Assembly: GCA_029783825.1 (NCBI GenBank)
Contig: JAREIK010002677.1
Span: 77,411-141,410, forward strand
DNA: 64,000 nt
Origin: Sapria himalayana
Taxonomy: Eukaryota > Streptophyta > Magnoliopsida > Malpighiales > Rafflesiaceae
Direction of reading: 5' to 3'
Below, one piece after another: positions 25,907 to 39,916 of the stretch. How positions within the stretch are numbered: the first letter of the stretch is position 1; each line of letters begins with the position of its first letter. The notes beneath the pieces were generated by a model that saw only the letters and a list, made by a program, of their open reading frames with translations, was not told the origin of the DNA and searched no databases. The position numbers and the translations under genes are program-made.

Positions 25907-28900
25907 CTATCTGCATATCCTCTTATTAGTATATCTATCGATTTAAATATCTATTGATCTATCTATTTATTTATCTTACTATATATATATATATATATCT
26001 GTCAATCTATTTATTTATTGATCTACCTATCTGTCTATCTATTTGTCTATCTATCTCTTTATCTATTTATCTATCTATCTATCTTTATATCTATCTGTTT
26101 AATTTTCTAACTATCCTTCTATCAAAGTAAGTAACTATCTTTCTATCTATCACTATATTAGACAATCTGTCTGTCTATCTATGTGTTTATTAGTGTATCT
26201 ATCGATATGTCTATATATCTATCTATCTATTAGTTTATTAGTCTATCAATCTATCAGCTATTTGTTTATCTTTCTTTCTGTCTATATATTAAAATATCTA
26301 ACTATCTATGTATCTTTCTATCTATTTTTCTCTCATCTATCTGTCTAATCCATCACATTGTAATCTATCTATTTGACTATTTTTTTATTTACCTACTATC
26401 AATCAAAATATATATTTTTATCTAAATGTCTATCATATATATGTTTATCAACATAGCTTCCTATAAACCAATCTATCTATATGTCTATTTGTCTACCGGA
26501 CAATCTAGCAATATATCAGCCTATTTATCAATTTGTCTAAACTATCTATCTATTTATATATCTATCTATCTATATATATCTTTTAGTCTATCTACTTTTC
26601 TTTCCATATATCGATCATTGGGTCTATTTGTTATATGTATAGCTATCTATCTCTTATTTTCCAATCTATCTTTCTATTTATCTATTAGTCTATATGTCTA
26701 TTTATCTATAATTATATATGTCTATCTGTATATCCATATATCTGTCAATATGCTATATGTCTATGGTGGCTATGTATATAAGTGTTTTTGTTTTTAATGC
26801 AAATCTTTTTATAAATCTATCAATCTATATAACTATTTATACCTATTTATTTAGCTATTTTTAAATCAATAAAACTATCCATCTATCTATCAGTCGATCA
26901 AAGTATTTGTATATCTTTTAGAACACAATTTGAATATTAGGATATTGATCTATTGCCTGCTTTATATCTATATATCTATATATTGGTCTATCTATATATG
27001 TAGATATCTATATATCAAATTTCTATATATCTATATATTTATCTATCGATCTATCTATCTATCTGTTTATATATCCTATTTGTATTATATCTAAATGTAT
27101 ATCTATCTTTCTATCTATCTATATGTTTATTTATCTATATGTAATATATCTATCTATTTGTCTATCTATCTATTTGTCTATCTATCTATCTATATGTCTA
27201 TTAGTCTATCTAATCTATATGTCTATTAGTCTATCTATATCTATATATCTACAAATGTAACTTTTTATATCTATATATCTATCTATATAGCTTTCTATCT
27301 GTTTAACTATCTATCTGTATATCTAGCTATCTATCTAACTATCAATATATCTAATGATCTATCAGTCTATTCTTTTATCTATTTATCTTTTTTTCTATCA
27401 GCATATCTATATATCTATCTATCTGTATGATTAGTCTATCTCTCTATTTTTCTATCTATTTATCTTTATATTCTTTATTTTCCTATCATCTATCTATCTA
27501 TTTGTATATCTATTCTTATGTTTGTCTATCTATCTTTGTATTTATCAAAAAGTTTTATTTGGTTATAACTTTATGTGTATTTTTGTTTTTTTATAGATAT
27601 ATCTATATTTATTATCTATATAACTATCTCTCTATAATTTTATCTATCTATCTATTTATCTGTATATTTATCTAATTGTGTATCTATCTAACTATCTATT
27701 TATCTATCTATCTATTTCTTTATCTGTCTATTTGTCTATCTATCTATATGCCTATTTATCTAACTGTTTATCTATCTATCTATAGATATTTTTATATGTC
27801 TATTAGCTATCTATTTATCTAACTATAAGTCTATTTCTATCGATCTATCTATTTATTTTCCAATCTATTTATCTTTATACCTGTCAATCTATATATATGT
27901 CTATATATCTATATATCAATTTCTCTTTCTATCTATCTATGTGGCTTTCTATCTTTCTATCTATGTGTGTGGCTTTTAATCTTTCTATCTATCTATTTGT
28001 CTATCTATCTATCTTTTTATATGTCTATCTATCTATCTATCTATTTTATCTATCTTCTATGTATCTGCTATCTATATATTTATCTATATATTTATCTATA
28101 TATATAACTATCTATTTGTCTATCTGTCTGTCTATTTGTCTTTCTGTCTATATGTTTATCTGGCTATATTTGTATATTTTATATATCTATATCTCTATTT
28201 GTTTATATGTTCTATCTATCTATATATTTATTTGTATTTATATCTATCTATGGTATATGTATCTATCTATATATCCGTCTGTTTATCTATCTTTTTTCTA
28301 TTAGTCTATTAGTCTATCTACCTATCTATCTCTCTATATATTTTTTATCTATAAATATGTCCATCTTTTCTATCTATAAATACATCTATCTATTTATCTA
28401 TATATCTATCTATCTATATGTCTGTCTATCTCTATGTCTATCTATCTATCTATCTTTTATCTAAATATTCATCTGTCTATCTATCTATCTAACTATATAG
28501 TTGTCTATCTATCTATCTGTATATCAAGCTACCTATCTATTTGGATATATATTTTATCTATCTATCAGTCTACAATGAATCTATATATATTTCTATCTAT
28601 CTATCTATTTATCTATCTATTTATCCATCATTATATTTGTCTCTCTCTATTTGTCTATCTATCAATCTAACTATCTCTATCTCTTATTTTACAATCTATC
28701 ATATTTTTATCTATCTATCTATCTAACTATTTATCTATCTATGTGTTTATGTTTCCATTTGTCTATATGTCTATCTATCAAACTTCCTATCTATTAGTCT
28801 ATCTATCAATCAATTTATCTATCTATCTATTTTTCCATCTATCTATCTATCTAACTATCTACTATCTATCTTTCTAATTGTATATATATATCTATTTGTC

Positions 28901-29050
28901 TATATGATTATTGGCTTTTTATGTATCAGTCTATATGTCTCTCTCTATATATCTATGTGTCTATTGATCTATCTATCTTTTTGTCAATCTATCTATATGT
29001 ATATCTGCCTATTTCTGATCTATTAATAAGTCTATCTATCTATCAATCTA

Positions 29051-29110
29051 TTTGACTATCTATCTATCAATCTATTTGACTATCTATCTATCTATCTATT
29101 TGACTATCTA
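29051..29110. repeat. 24-bp higher-order repeat in array A
   Basis: The variant word 'tttgactatctatctatc' starts at 29051, 29075 and 29099, an exact 24-bp step or six tetranucleotide units. It shows local amplification of a variant-bearing block in phase with the 4-bp unit. Confidence 0.9.
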
Positions 29111-29832
29111 TCTATCTATCTATCTCTTTATATATCTACCTATCTATTTATATACCTAGCGATCTATATATATATATCTATGTATCTCTCTAACTATTTA
29201 TTTGTCTAGCTATCTATCTATATGAAAATCTAGCTATCTATCTATTTGTCTATATGTCTATGTATATATCTATGTGTATATTATCTATCTATCTATTTTC
29301 AATCTATCTATCTATCTATCTATATCAGTCTATCTATATCTATTTGCTTATTTATCTTACTATATATCTATCAATCAATCTATTTGTATATCTATATATC
29401 TCTCTATCTATCTATTATTTATATGTCTATTGATTTTTCTATGAATTTGTCTATCAATCTATCTACAACCTATAAATCAATCAATTTATCTATTTATCTA
29501 TCTCTTTATCTATATGTCTATTAATCTGTATATCAAACAATCTTTCTATCGGTCTATCAATATGTCTATCTACGTATCTATTAACCTATCTATCTATCTA
29601 TCTATCTATCGATCTATCTATCTATTTGTCTATCTATCTATTTAATTAATTATCTATCTATCTTTCTATATATCTATCTAACTAATTATCTAGATATCTG
29701 TCACTCTATCTATCTATCTATCTGTCAGTCTGTCTGTTTTTCCGTCTATATATCTATCTAATATATCAAACTAACTGACTAATGATCTGTTTATTAAATT
29801 GTTTATCTATCTGCATATCTATCTTTCTATAT

Positions 29833-30320
29833 ATCAAAATATTTGTATTTCTATCTATCTTTCTATCTATATTTCGATTTGTTAGTATATTTGTTTGTCT
29901 ATCTATCATCTATCTATCTTTCTATTTTCTACAAATTTGCCTTTCTCTATGTCTGTCAATCTATCTATCTATTTGTCTATCTATTTTTATTTATCTGGAT
30001 ATCTATCTGTTTATCTGTCTATCTTTGTGTATGTCTATCTATCTATTTGTATGTCCATTTACCTATCTATCTATCTATCAAAATATTTGTATTTCTATCT
30101 ATCTTTCTATCTATATTTCGATTTGTTAGTATATTTGTTTGTCTATCTATCATCTATCTATCTTTCTATTTTCTACAAATTTGCCTTTCTCTATGTCTGT
30201 CAATCTATCTATCTATTTGTCTATCTATTTCTATTTATCTGGATATCTATTTGTTTATCTGTCTATCTTTGTGTATGTCTATCTATCTTTTTGTATGTCC
30301 ATTTACCTATCTATCTATCC
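29833..30320. repeat. 244-bp tandem segmental duplication in array A
   Basis: The block starting 'atcaaaatatttgtatttct' at 29833 restarts at 30077. The two copies stay collinear through distinctive words such as 'tttctacaaatttgcctttc' and 'tatgtccatttacctatc', with only about three substitutions seen by eye. The step is 61 tetranucleotide units. This is far more similar than the surrounding diverged array, so the duplication is recent relative to array decay. Confidence 0.95.
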
Positions 30321-32047
30321 ATCTATCTTTCTTTCTTTCTTTTTATCTATCTGTCTATCTATCTTTCATTATATATGTTTATCTATCTATCTATCTAGCT
30401 TTCTTTCTTTTTTTATTTCTATCTATTTAACTCTCTATTTGCCTACATATCTATAAATTTATTTGGCTATCTTTGTATATGCCTATATGTCAATAATTTT
30501 ATTTTCTTATGTGTTTATCTATATATTTATCTATTTAACTATTTAGATGTCTATGAGTGGATCTATCTATATTTCTTTCTCTCTATTTGTCTTTCTATCT
30601 ATCTATTTGTCTATCTATTTGTCAAATTATATACTTACTATCTGTCTATATGTATATCTATCTATTTCTATATCTATCTATTTTGTGTTCTATTATATAT
30701 TATCTATCCATCTATTGTCTATCAATCTATCTGTCAATTTGGCTATCTATCTATCTATCTAGTTATCAAACTATTTCACTGTCTATCAATCTATTAGTTT
30801 ATCCACCTATTATCTCTCTATCTATATATCTATCTATAATTATGCCTATCTCTCTATCTACCTATCTTTCTATCGCTATATTTATCTATTTTTCTATGTG
30901 TGTGTGGTGTATATCGATCTACCTATCTATCTATTTAACTACTATATAGTTGTCTATCTATATATTGTATATTGATCTATCTAGCTATCTTGCTATCTAT
31001 TTATCTACCTATTAGTCTATCTTTGTAAGTATCTATCTATCTATAATTTGTCTCTCTCTATGTGCCTATTTATCTATCTATCTATCTATCATTCTATTTG
31101 CCTATCTATCTATATAGTTTTCTATTAATCTGTCTATCTAACTATTTGTCAATCTTTTCTTCTATTTGTCTTATATCTTTGTATCTATTTATCTATCTAT
31201 CTATTTATCTATCTGTGTATTTATATGTCTATTTGTATATGTGTCTATCTATCTATCTATCTCCATATCTATCTATCTATTTGTATATCTATTTTCCTAT
31301 CTATTTGTTTATCTTTATATCGATTTGTCTAATTATCTATTTATCTATCTTTCTTACTTTCTATCTTTCTATTTGTATATCTATCTATTTCTCTAAATGT
31401 TTATTTGTCAATCTTTATATCAATATATTTGTCTATCTCTCTATCTATCTCCATGTCTATCTATCTATCTATCATGCTATCTATCTGTCTATCTATATAT
31501 CTATCTGTCTATTTATTTGCAATGTATCTATATGTATATCTCTCTATATGTCTATCTTCATATCTATCTATCTATATGTCTATCTATCTTTCTACCTATT
31601 AAAATCTAACAATCTATATTTTGTCTATTATGTCTATCTCTTTATATATCTAAGTGTCTATCTATCTATTTGTATTTCTTTCTATCAATCTTTTTATCTG
31701 TCTATCTAACTAACTTAGCTAACTATCTGTTTAGCTATATATCAATCCATCTATGTATCTATATATTTTAGATTTATTTATATGTCATTATGTTTATTCT
31801 GTCTATCTATCTATCAATCTATCGCATATTTTCTTATCTATCGATCTATATATTTATTTTGTATAACAATATATTTGTCTATCTATCTTTTATTTATGTC
31901 TATCAATTAGTCTATCAATTTGCCTATTAATCTGTCTATTAATTTGTAGATTAATCATCAATCTCTCTATCTAATTATGTATTAATAGATCTATTTACTA
32001 TCTATTTAGCTACCTTTCTAATCCTAATATCTATCAATAGTCTATCA

Positions 32048-32086
<39 letters not shown>

Positions 32087-33142
32087 ATAGAGTCTTCTAT
32101 CTATCTATCTATCTATATGTCTATATATTTGTCTATCTATATCTCTATCTATCTATATATTTTTCATATCTATCAATGTTGTTTATTTATTTATCTATCT
32201 GTCTATCTATCTATTTTCTATCAATCAACCAATTATCTATCAAACTATCTGTCTATCTATCCACATATCTATAAATCTATCTATCTATCCATCTATCCAT
32301 CCATCTATTTATACATCTATTAATTTATCTATATATCCATCCATCTATCGATATATCTATCCATCTATCTACCCATCTATTTATACACCAATCTATTTAT
32401 CTATCTATACATGTATCTATTCATCTATCCATCCGTTAATTTGTCCATCTATCATTCTATTTATCTATAAATATATCCATCTATCTATCTGACTATCTAT
32501 CTATCGATATACAATCTTTATATATCTCTATCTATCTGTCTATCTATCCATATATCTATTCATCTATCTATCCATCTATCTATCCATCTATTTATTTGTC
32601 TATCTATTTATTTTTTATTTGTCATTCTATATGTCTGTCTATTTGTCTCTCTATTGGTCTATCTATCTTTCTATCTATCTATCTGTCTATATGTCTACCT
32701 ATATAACTATCAATCTATTTGTCTGTCTATCTATATGAATGTCTATGTGGTCTATCTGTCTATCTATCTATCTACCTATCTATCTATCTGTAATTACTAT
32801 CTGTCTATCAAAATATATATAGGCGTATCTATTATCTATCTATATGTCTATATGTATGCCTATATGTCTATTTATTGTTGGTCTACCTGCCTATCTATAA
32901 GTCTGTCTTTTGATCTAAATATCTGTCTATCTATATTGTTTATATACCTATTTATCTATTTGTCTATCTATCTATCTATATGTCTATCTATCTATCTATT
33001 TGTCTATCTATCTATCTATATAACTATTTGTCTTACTAAGTATCTAATAGTTTATCTATCTATATATCTATCTGTTTATATATTGTGTATCTAACTATAT
33101 ATCTATTTGTCTATATTTTGCCTATCTATTTTCTATTTATAT

Positions 33143-34000
33143 CACGATAAAAAATGTTGATTTTGCTAGGAAAATTTAGCTAGGGAATAATCCCTAGCTA
33201 AATAGTGAGGGATTAGCTAGGTAATAGCAAAAGATTTTTGATTTTACATTGAAATAAATACTATCAACAGATTAGTGATGGATTAGTAACAGATTAGTAA
33301 TGGATTACCGACGAAAATATCTGATTGAAAATTTTTCGTCGCTAATATTTTCATAGATTTTGTGTAAAAAACTGAGAAAATTAGTGAAGGATTTAGAGAT
33401 AAAATTCTTTATCTAATTAAACCAGGAATTTAGAGATGGATTTATTAATAGAATTTCTCTTGCTAATTATATCGATATAAATTCTGTCGCTAATATTTTC
33501 TTAGATTTTTGCGCAAAAAAAACAAGAATTTAGAGACAATTTAGCGATATAATTTCCCTAGCTAATTAAACTAGGAATTTAGCAATGGATTTAGCGACGA
33601 AATTTCTCTAGCTAATTATATCGAGATAAATTCCACCACCAACACCCCCATAGATTTTCGGACAAAAAAAATAGGGAATTTAGCCATGAATTTAGTGACG
33701 GAATTTTCCTAGCTAATTATATCAAGATAAATTTCATCACTAATATTTTCATAGATTTCCACGCAAATAAAACTTAGAATTTAGCAACAAATATAGCAAC
33801 GTATTTTTCCTAGCTAATTATATCGAGACAAAATCTATCGCTAAATAATTATTTGAATTTTTTTTTACTATTTTATATTTTATTGCAAATGATTATTTGT
33901 TAAATTTTATTTTTCACAAAATATACCCATTTAGCTAGGGATTTTTCCCTAGCTATTTGCACTGGGAATAATTTTCATCTCTAATTTTTAATGATTTAAT
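33143..34000 (+). repeat. Left terminus and subterminal repeats of CACTA copy 2
   Basis: The terminus is followed by 'ctagggaataatccctagct', an inverted pair around the middle, then several units of roughly 110-150 bp. These contain 'cgctaatattttcatagattt', 'gcgcaaaaaaaa', 'atttagcgacg' and 'cctagctaattatatcgaga'. The same words recur in copy 3 at 53528-54330. An inverted 'gctagggatttttccctagct' lies at about 33932. Confidence 0.85.
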
Positions 34001-35270
34001 TTTCTTTTTAATTAATTATTTGTTTTAATATTTTGTTTAATTTTGTTTATTAAATGTATGTCATGGTCTCTAGATAAGTGATCCTTGAAAGACACATTCT
34101 CCTCATAAAATTATAAAAATAGGATACTCTAAATAAATAATTTAAAAAATATAAAAATACAAAAAACAAATTATATTAATAAGGATGAGAATAATTATTT
34201 TTATGATTATAAAATTTAAAAAAAAATTTAAAATCTATAATTAATTATAGAATATAAAATAATTATCTTTATAATTATTAATTATACAATATTTTTAATA
34301 AATTTCTTAAAATTTTGTATATAAGTAACATTAAATAATTAATTCTATAATTATAATAATTTTTAAACATATTTTAAAAAATAAGTGAACATACATTAAA
34401 ATTTCTACTAATACAAAGATAAATTAATTTAATGTATGATTAAATAGAAATTATTTACAAAAATATCTAAATTAAAGAATAAACTAGTAAATATTAATAT
34501 TATTATAAGTATAAAAAATTTTATGACAATAGGAAACTTTAAAAAAAATAATTAATACAAAATTTGAAAATCTTGAATTATAATAAAAATTTAAATTTTT
34601 TCATTAAATTTAAAAGAAAACAAAAATGATATTTAAAAATAAATATATAGATGTTTGCTGCTACTAAAATTTATAAGAATTAAATAATTAAGTAATATTT
34701 TTACTTTTAGCTTTTTATATTCAGTCTTTATTAAAATATTAATTATAATTTTTTTTAATTATCTTCTCACTTTAAGTAATTTTTAGAATTTTAAAAATTA
34801 TATATTATATCAATTAATATGAGATTTTATGTTTTTAAAATTATTCTTATTATCTTCATAAAAATTAATATGAATTCTTAAAAATTTGTAACCATAACTA
34901 ATATATATTTATATATTTTTTAACATAAAGAGTGTTTATAACTTTTAGGAGAGTGGCTTGAAGAATAATCATATTTTCAACTTTGCCTTGCGATATGAAA
35001 TTTGCAAATTTTGTAGCCATTTAATTTTTTTTTCTAGTTGGAAGTCCAAATATCTATTTTTTGAAGTTGTTTATATATTTATTATTTAATTAATTTGATA
35101 ATAAAAAATTGTAAGATGTTTGTTTTTCATGTGTGACTTACTACACACATATGAACTTGTTTAAAATAATTTGATAATAAAAAAAATATGAGTCTTTATG
35201 TTTTTCATATATTTATTGTTTATTTTATGTTTTGATAATAAAAAATAAAAACATTTTTGGAATTTTACTA
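34001..35270 (+). repeat. Head-internal region shared with CACTA copies 1 and 3
   Basis: AT-rich, gene-free sequence that matches copy 3 at 54330-55560 in the same orientation and copy 1 at 16330-17460 in reverse. Diagnostic shared words are 'gtggcttgaaga' (34954; 55287) and 'catgtgtg' followed by 'cttactacacaca'. This conservation defines the family's head. Confidence 0.75.
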
Positions 35271-35880
35271 ATTCAAGAATGCTTTCTTGTTGTCCAAGAG
35301 ATAACTCTTACTCTCTCCAGATGCTCCACCTATCTCTCTCGACACAGATACAGCATAACCTAATAGTAGAATAAGTGATAATTCCTTCAATCCATGAGTT
35401 TCTTATTGATTTTAAGCATGTTTTCTATCCTAACTCTTCATCGATTAACTTAATGCCAAAGTGTTTGTTTGGATTCTATTTTTTTTTGAATTCTTTCTTC
35501 AACCCTCACTATTACCATATATTATACACAATACTTCATTAATCACCATGGAATGCTTGGATTACTTATACACACTAATTCGTATACATACTTAATGCAT
35601 ATGTTATATAATTCATTCTCATTGTGTGGATGTTGTTGTTGCATAGTAGGTATGGTATGCAGGCTTGATATCCATGTTTTTTGCCACTCAGACAAGCATG
35701 TGATTTTGGATTTTAATCATGAAATGTATGTTAGTGTTTCTGGCGAGCAGTGTGTATAAAACAACATATTTAATATTTGCATATAAAATTATGTTAATAT
35801 GATGATCCCAAGATTAATAACACATTAATATGTATAAGTGTATTTAACTAATGTATAATTATAAAAATAGTATACATAAC
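35271..35880. other. Unassigned internal sequence of CACTA copy 2
   Basis: This has somewhat more balanced composition than its flanks. A 68-codon frame on the plus strand (35553-35759, Cys-rich near 'LCGCCCCIVGMVC') is open but resembles no family I know, and it has no exon signals I trust. It may be a captured fragment or chance. Confidence 0.35.
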
Positions 35881-35910
35881 TATATATAAAGATAACAACA
35901 TATATTTAAT

Positions 35911-35953
<43 letters not shown>

Positions 35954-36560
35954 ACTATATTTAAATGTATTTAACAATATGTATGTCAACATATATCTAG
36001 ATATAAATGCATTTATCTACATCAATACCTTTACATAACTATATGTCTAAATATATATAATTACATGAAAAACTATATATAACTACATCTACAACATGTA
36101 TAACAACATATATGTAGCTATATGTTTAACTATATATGTATAACTATTTATAAATATTTGTATACCTAAATAAAACTTTTCATAACTATATTTAACTATA
36201 TCTGTAACTATGTATACTATTTTTATAACTATATTAGTAACTATATATAACTATTTTTTTAACTATATACTATTTTATAACTATTTGTGTAATTCTATAT
36301 TAATATATTTGTAACCAAATATACCATATGTATAATAATATATAACTATATATAATTGTATTTTACTATATGTATAACTATAAAATTATTATATATAACT
36401 ATATCTTTAACTACATACATATTTATAACTATATGTATAATTAAATATAATTATATATAAATCTATTTATAACTAAATATACTATAAGTATATGAACATA
36501 TAACTATAAATAATTGTCTTTTACTATATGTATAATTATAAAAACATTATAAATAACTAT
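35881..36560. repeat. AT-rich 'taactatatgtata' minisatellite with a (CA)n tract
   Basis: Degenerate 'ataactatatgtataacta' words fill the region, the reverse complement of the tract at 11.7-14.06 kb in copy 1. A perfect (CA)n run lies at 35919-35952. A second block of the same words is at about 38800-39370. Confidence 0.8.
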
Positions 36561-38800
36561 AATAATTTTCATCATTTTCAATCCTAGGCAATAGTACCAA
36601 AAACTTATTTATTATTTCTAACAAGAATCTTAAATTTAAAAATATCACACGTGTACTTGGTCAATACATAATGTAAAAGAAAAAACTAATATCAGCAAAG
36701 TAATTAAAAATGTTAAATAAAAGCAAATAAAAATGAAGTTATGAATAACAAAAAAATTCTAGGATATAACAAAAGTAACAAATAAGGTAATAAAGAAATA
36801 ACATTTTATTATGGACTATACTATAATTGATGATTTTTTAAAGTTGTTTCTTCAATTATATTAGTAAAAATTCCCAATAAACCATATTTCAAACTTCACA
36901 TGCATTTTTTTAAGTCTAACATGCTTCTCAAATTTTATATCTAAATTAAATAGATTACTTTGCGAATATAGTAAAAACAACATGATAAGATATATGTCCT
37001 TTAGGATTTGCAAAATAATAATATTATATTCTTATATTACTTATAAATCAATAATATTAACTTTATAATAAAATTATTAAATAAACATCAACCAACTTTT
37101 ATCTACAAATTTAACCTTTCAAGAAATATATTAGTATTATATTGTATTAATATAGGCCAAATAAAAGCAAAAAATAAAAAATAAAAAATAAAAATAATTC
37201 AATGAATGAATTTTTTTTTTCTAAAAGATAACTATTAAAATGCACATCTTAAAATTTAAGCTAACCCTAGCATAAATGAATTTAGCCTATTTTTAGATTT
37301 ATGTTGATGTAAGTTTTTGTCTGACAAAAATATTACAAAGCATTCTAATTATTAACAAGAAAAGAAATAAATATAGAAAAGAAAACTCAATTATGCATGA
37401 GTTAGTTTGTGAGCTACATCTTTTTCAATAAAACTCATCTTTGTAACCTCTTTTGTATATTTTTTTTCTATAGCTTCTTACTTTCTTTGTTTGAATACAA
37501 TGTTTTGTATCTCCTCCAGGTTATCATTTTCAAAAACTACCATAAGTTTTTGAAAACTCTTCTGTGTGTTTTCCTCTTTTGGAATTCTGTAGTTAAGACT
37601 TTTTATGTTTTTTCAAAAAGTAGTTTTTGAATCTTCTCTTTTTCTCATGGTTCTTGCCAAAAACTCTCCCAATGGCTGAACTTCATTTGAACTTGTTCTT
37701 GGTTGTGTATACAATAACAAAACATAGATGTGAAAAGAGGAACTCTATTAGATATTATAACAAAAAATACTTCATGCATTCTCACAATCTCTTATATATA
37801 TATATATATATATATCTATATATAGAAGTCAATTGATTATGGAAAACATTAATTTGGTAGGTATAAAATGAGTAAATTTGGTCAATCAATCAATAATTAT
37901 CCAATTAATATTATTACCTTTTAAGGTTCTTGAAAATCTCATCACAAAGTCAATGATAATATGCTGCAAATTATTATATATTGGGAATTGTTATTATCAC
38001 ATATTGAGTTTTTTTATAATCATTCCATAACTTAAAACTATTAGCACTATCTTATTTAAAATTGCATATAGAATAAATCATTCATTATCTTCAATTATGA
38101 TTCCATTTCCATTAATATAAATTTTTCTTGTGATAACAAGTTAACAAATAGGTATAAGAAGAATGGTTTTGCATCAATTATCAATAGTTTTGTGATAATA
38201 AGTTAACTAATAGGTATAAAAACTTAATAAATTTTTCTAGTGATAGCAAGTTAACAAAGAGGTATGAGAACAAAGGTTAAAATTTTTCAAACATAAATCT
38301 CAAAATAATAAATTATCAATGGTTTTGCATCAATTTGGTGAGTATGCTAATTATATTAATCCACTAGGATATGAAGAAAATTCAACAACTTTCATTATAG
38401 TGTGTTTGTGTCCATATTTAAAAGAAAACAAACAACTTCATATTGAATCTAAAAACAACCAAAAAAAATAATAGAGATCAAGGCTCAGATAGTACTCTAG
38501 GAATAACATTCATCCAAGAATCATTTCCAAGACAAATAAAAAACCATACATGATGTACTTTTTGAAAACCCCCAATTTCAAGAAGAACAATGGTTTAAAG
38601 AGTTTTGATCATTTTGTTTCACTTGAAATTTAATTGAGTGTTAATACTTAATATTCTTTTGGTGAATGAATTTGTATCATAATAGTTATTCTTTAGAGTT
38701 AAGAGAAAATTTATTAGTTTGTTTAAAGAACACTTAAAGTGAAGAGTAAAAGAGTTATATGTAATATGGGATTTGATTTGTATAATTTATTGGAATGCAA
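36561..38800. other. AT-rich internal region of CACTA copy 2, nothing recognised
   Basis: I see no homology on either strand. Open frames at 37409-37630 and 37627-37836 (plus) are Phe/Leu-rich and end in a (TA)n run at about 37797-37815; I do not regard them as genes. The word 'tgataacaagttaacaaatag' or near variants recurs at about 38130, 38190 and 38240, a small local repeat. Confidence 0.5.
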
Positions 38801-39640
38801 TTCTAGGAACTATATATAAATATTTGTATAATTATATAAAACTCTATATAATTAAATATAACTATATTTGTAAATATGTATTATAAGTATACATTTATGT
38901 AAATCTATATACTTGTTTATGCCTTTGTATATATTTATGTACAACTACTTATAACTACTTATATGAATATATCTATATATAACTATATGTTTAACTATAT
39001 ATAACTATTTATAACTATATATACTATATGTATAATAACATATAATTATAAATAATTATATCATACTATATGTATAACTAGAAAAACTTTATGCATAACT
39101 ATATTTAAATATCTAATTTACAACATATATTTAATATACTTTTTTATATATTAATATATAAAAATATATTTTACTATATCTATACCTATACATAACTATA
39201 TGTATAAATATATAAAATTATATGAAGAAATATATATACCTACATGTATAAAATTGATTTTAACTATATGTGTAACTATATGTATAACCACATGTAATTA
39301 TATTTATAATTACATGTATAACAACATACAACATTATGTTTAGCTATATGTATATAATGAGTCGAATTTCTAAGCCATATAAACAAAATTATTTAGTTAA
39401 ACTTATAATGGAATGTGTATAATGGTGTGTCCTTATGGAATGGTCAAAGTGGATTGATATATCATAATATCAACTACTCCCATATAAAAATGAAATAAAA
39501 GAAAAAATATTATACAATAAAGAAAATGTATAACTATCAAAATCATAATATATATATATATATATATATACACAAACACACACACGCACTTGGAAACATG
39601 AATGGATAATATATATATATATATATTATGGGCACTCTTA
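38801..39640. repeat. Second AT-rich minisatellite block plus (TA)n runs in CACTA copy 2
   Basis: 'taactatatgtataa' words dominate until about 39370. Short perfect (TA)n runs follow at about 39548-39571 and 39609-39627, with 'cacaaacacacacacgcac' between them. This belongs to the same motif family as 35881-36560. Confidence 0.75.
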
Positions 39641-39916
39641 ATGCATAATACAATAAAATAAAATAAAAGAAGGTAACTCAACAAAATCGACTGCTTCTCA
39701 TTTACTTATGTTAGATATTTTTAGAGGTATTTATTCTATTATTGATTTAATTATCATAATTTTATTCTTCAAACAAATACATCTGTATATAAATGATATC
39801 AAAATGTGCAATTAGGCATTGTATGAAATGGAAAATTCCAACGTTTAACTGCATTTTACTGTGGAATACATATTCTTGGAAAGCTTTTGTCGGAATATTA
39901 AATTGTGAATGTGTAG

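Larger units (their letters stand above)
18512..33142. repeat. Array A: 14.6-kb degenerate (TATC)n / (GATA)n microsatellite array
   Basis: The whole interval is built from TCTA/TATC tetranucleotides on the plus strand, with frequent substituted units (TGTC, TTTA, AATC, TTTC) and short (AT)n islands. It begins at the base after the terminus of CACTA copy 1 and ends at the base before the terminus of copy 2. The plus strand has no stop in any frame of the pure repeat (Ile-Tyr-Leu-Ser); the minus strand meets TAG every 12 bp. Blocks with larger periods (24 and 244 bp) show local duplication. I see no unrelated insertion of more than about 100 bp in it. Confidence 0.97.

Noticed and set aside
29833..30320. 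CRISPR-like repeat and spacer arrangement in the arrays
   Set aside because: Repeats are contiguous degenerate tetranucleotides without unique spacers, in a plant genome context.
18493..33094. Dozens of plus-strand open frames rich in Ile, Tyr, Leu and Ser in array A
   Set aside because: They are automatic translations of TATC repeats, open in all three frames at once, with no conserved domain or codon bias.
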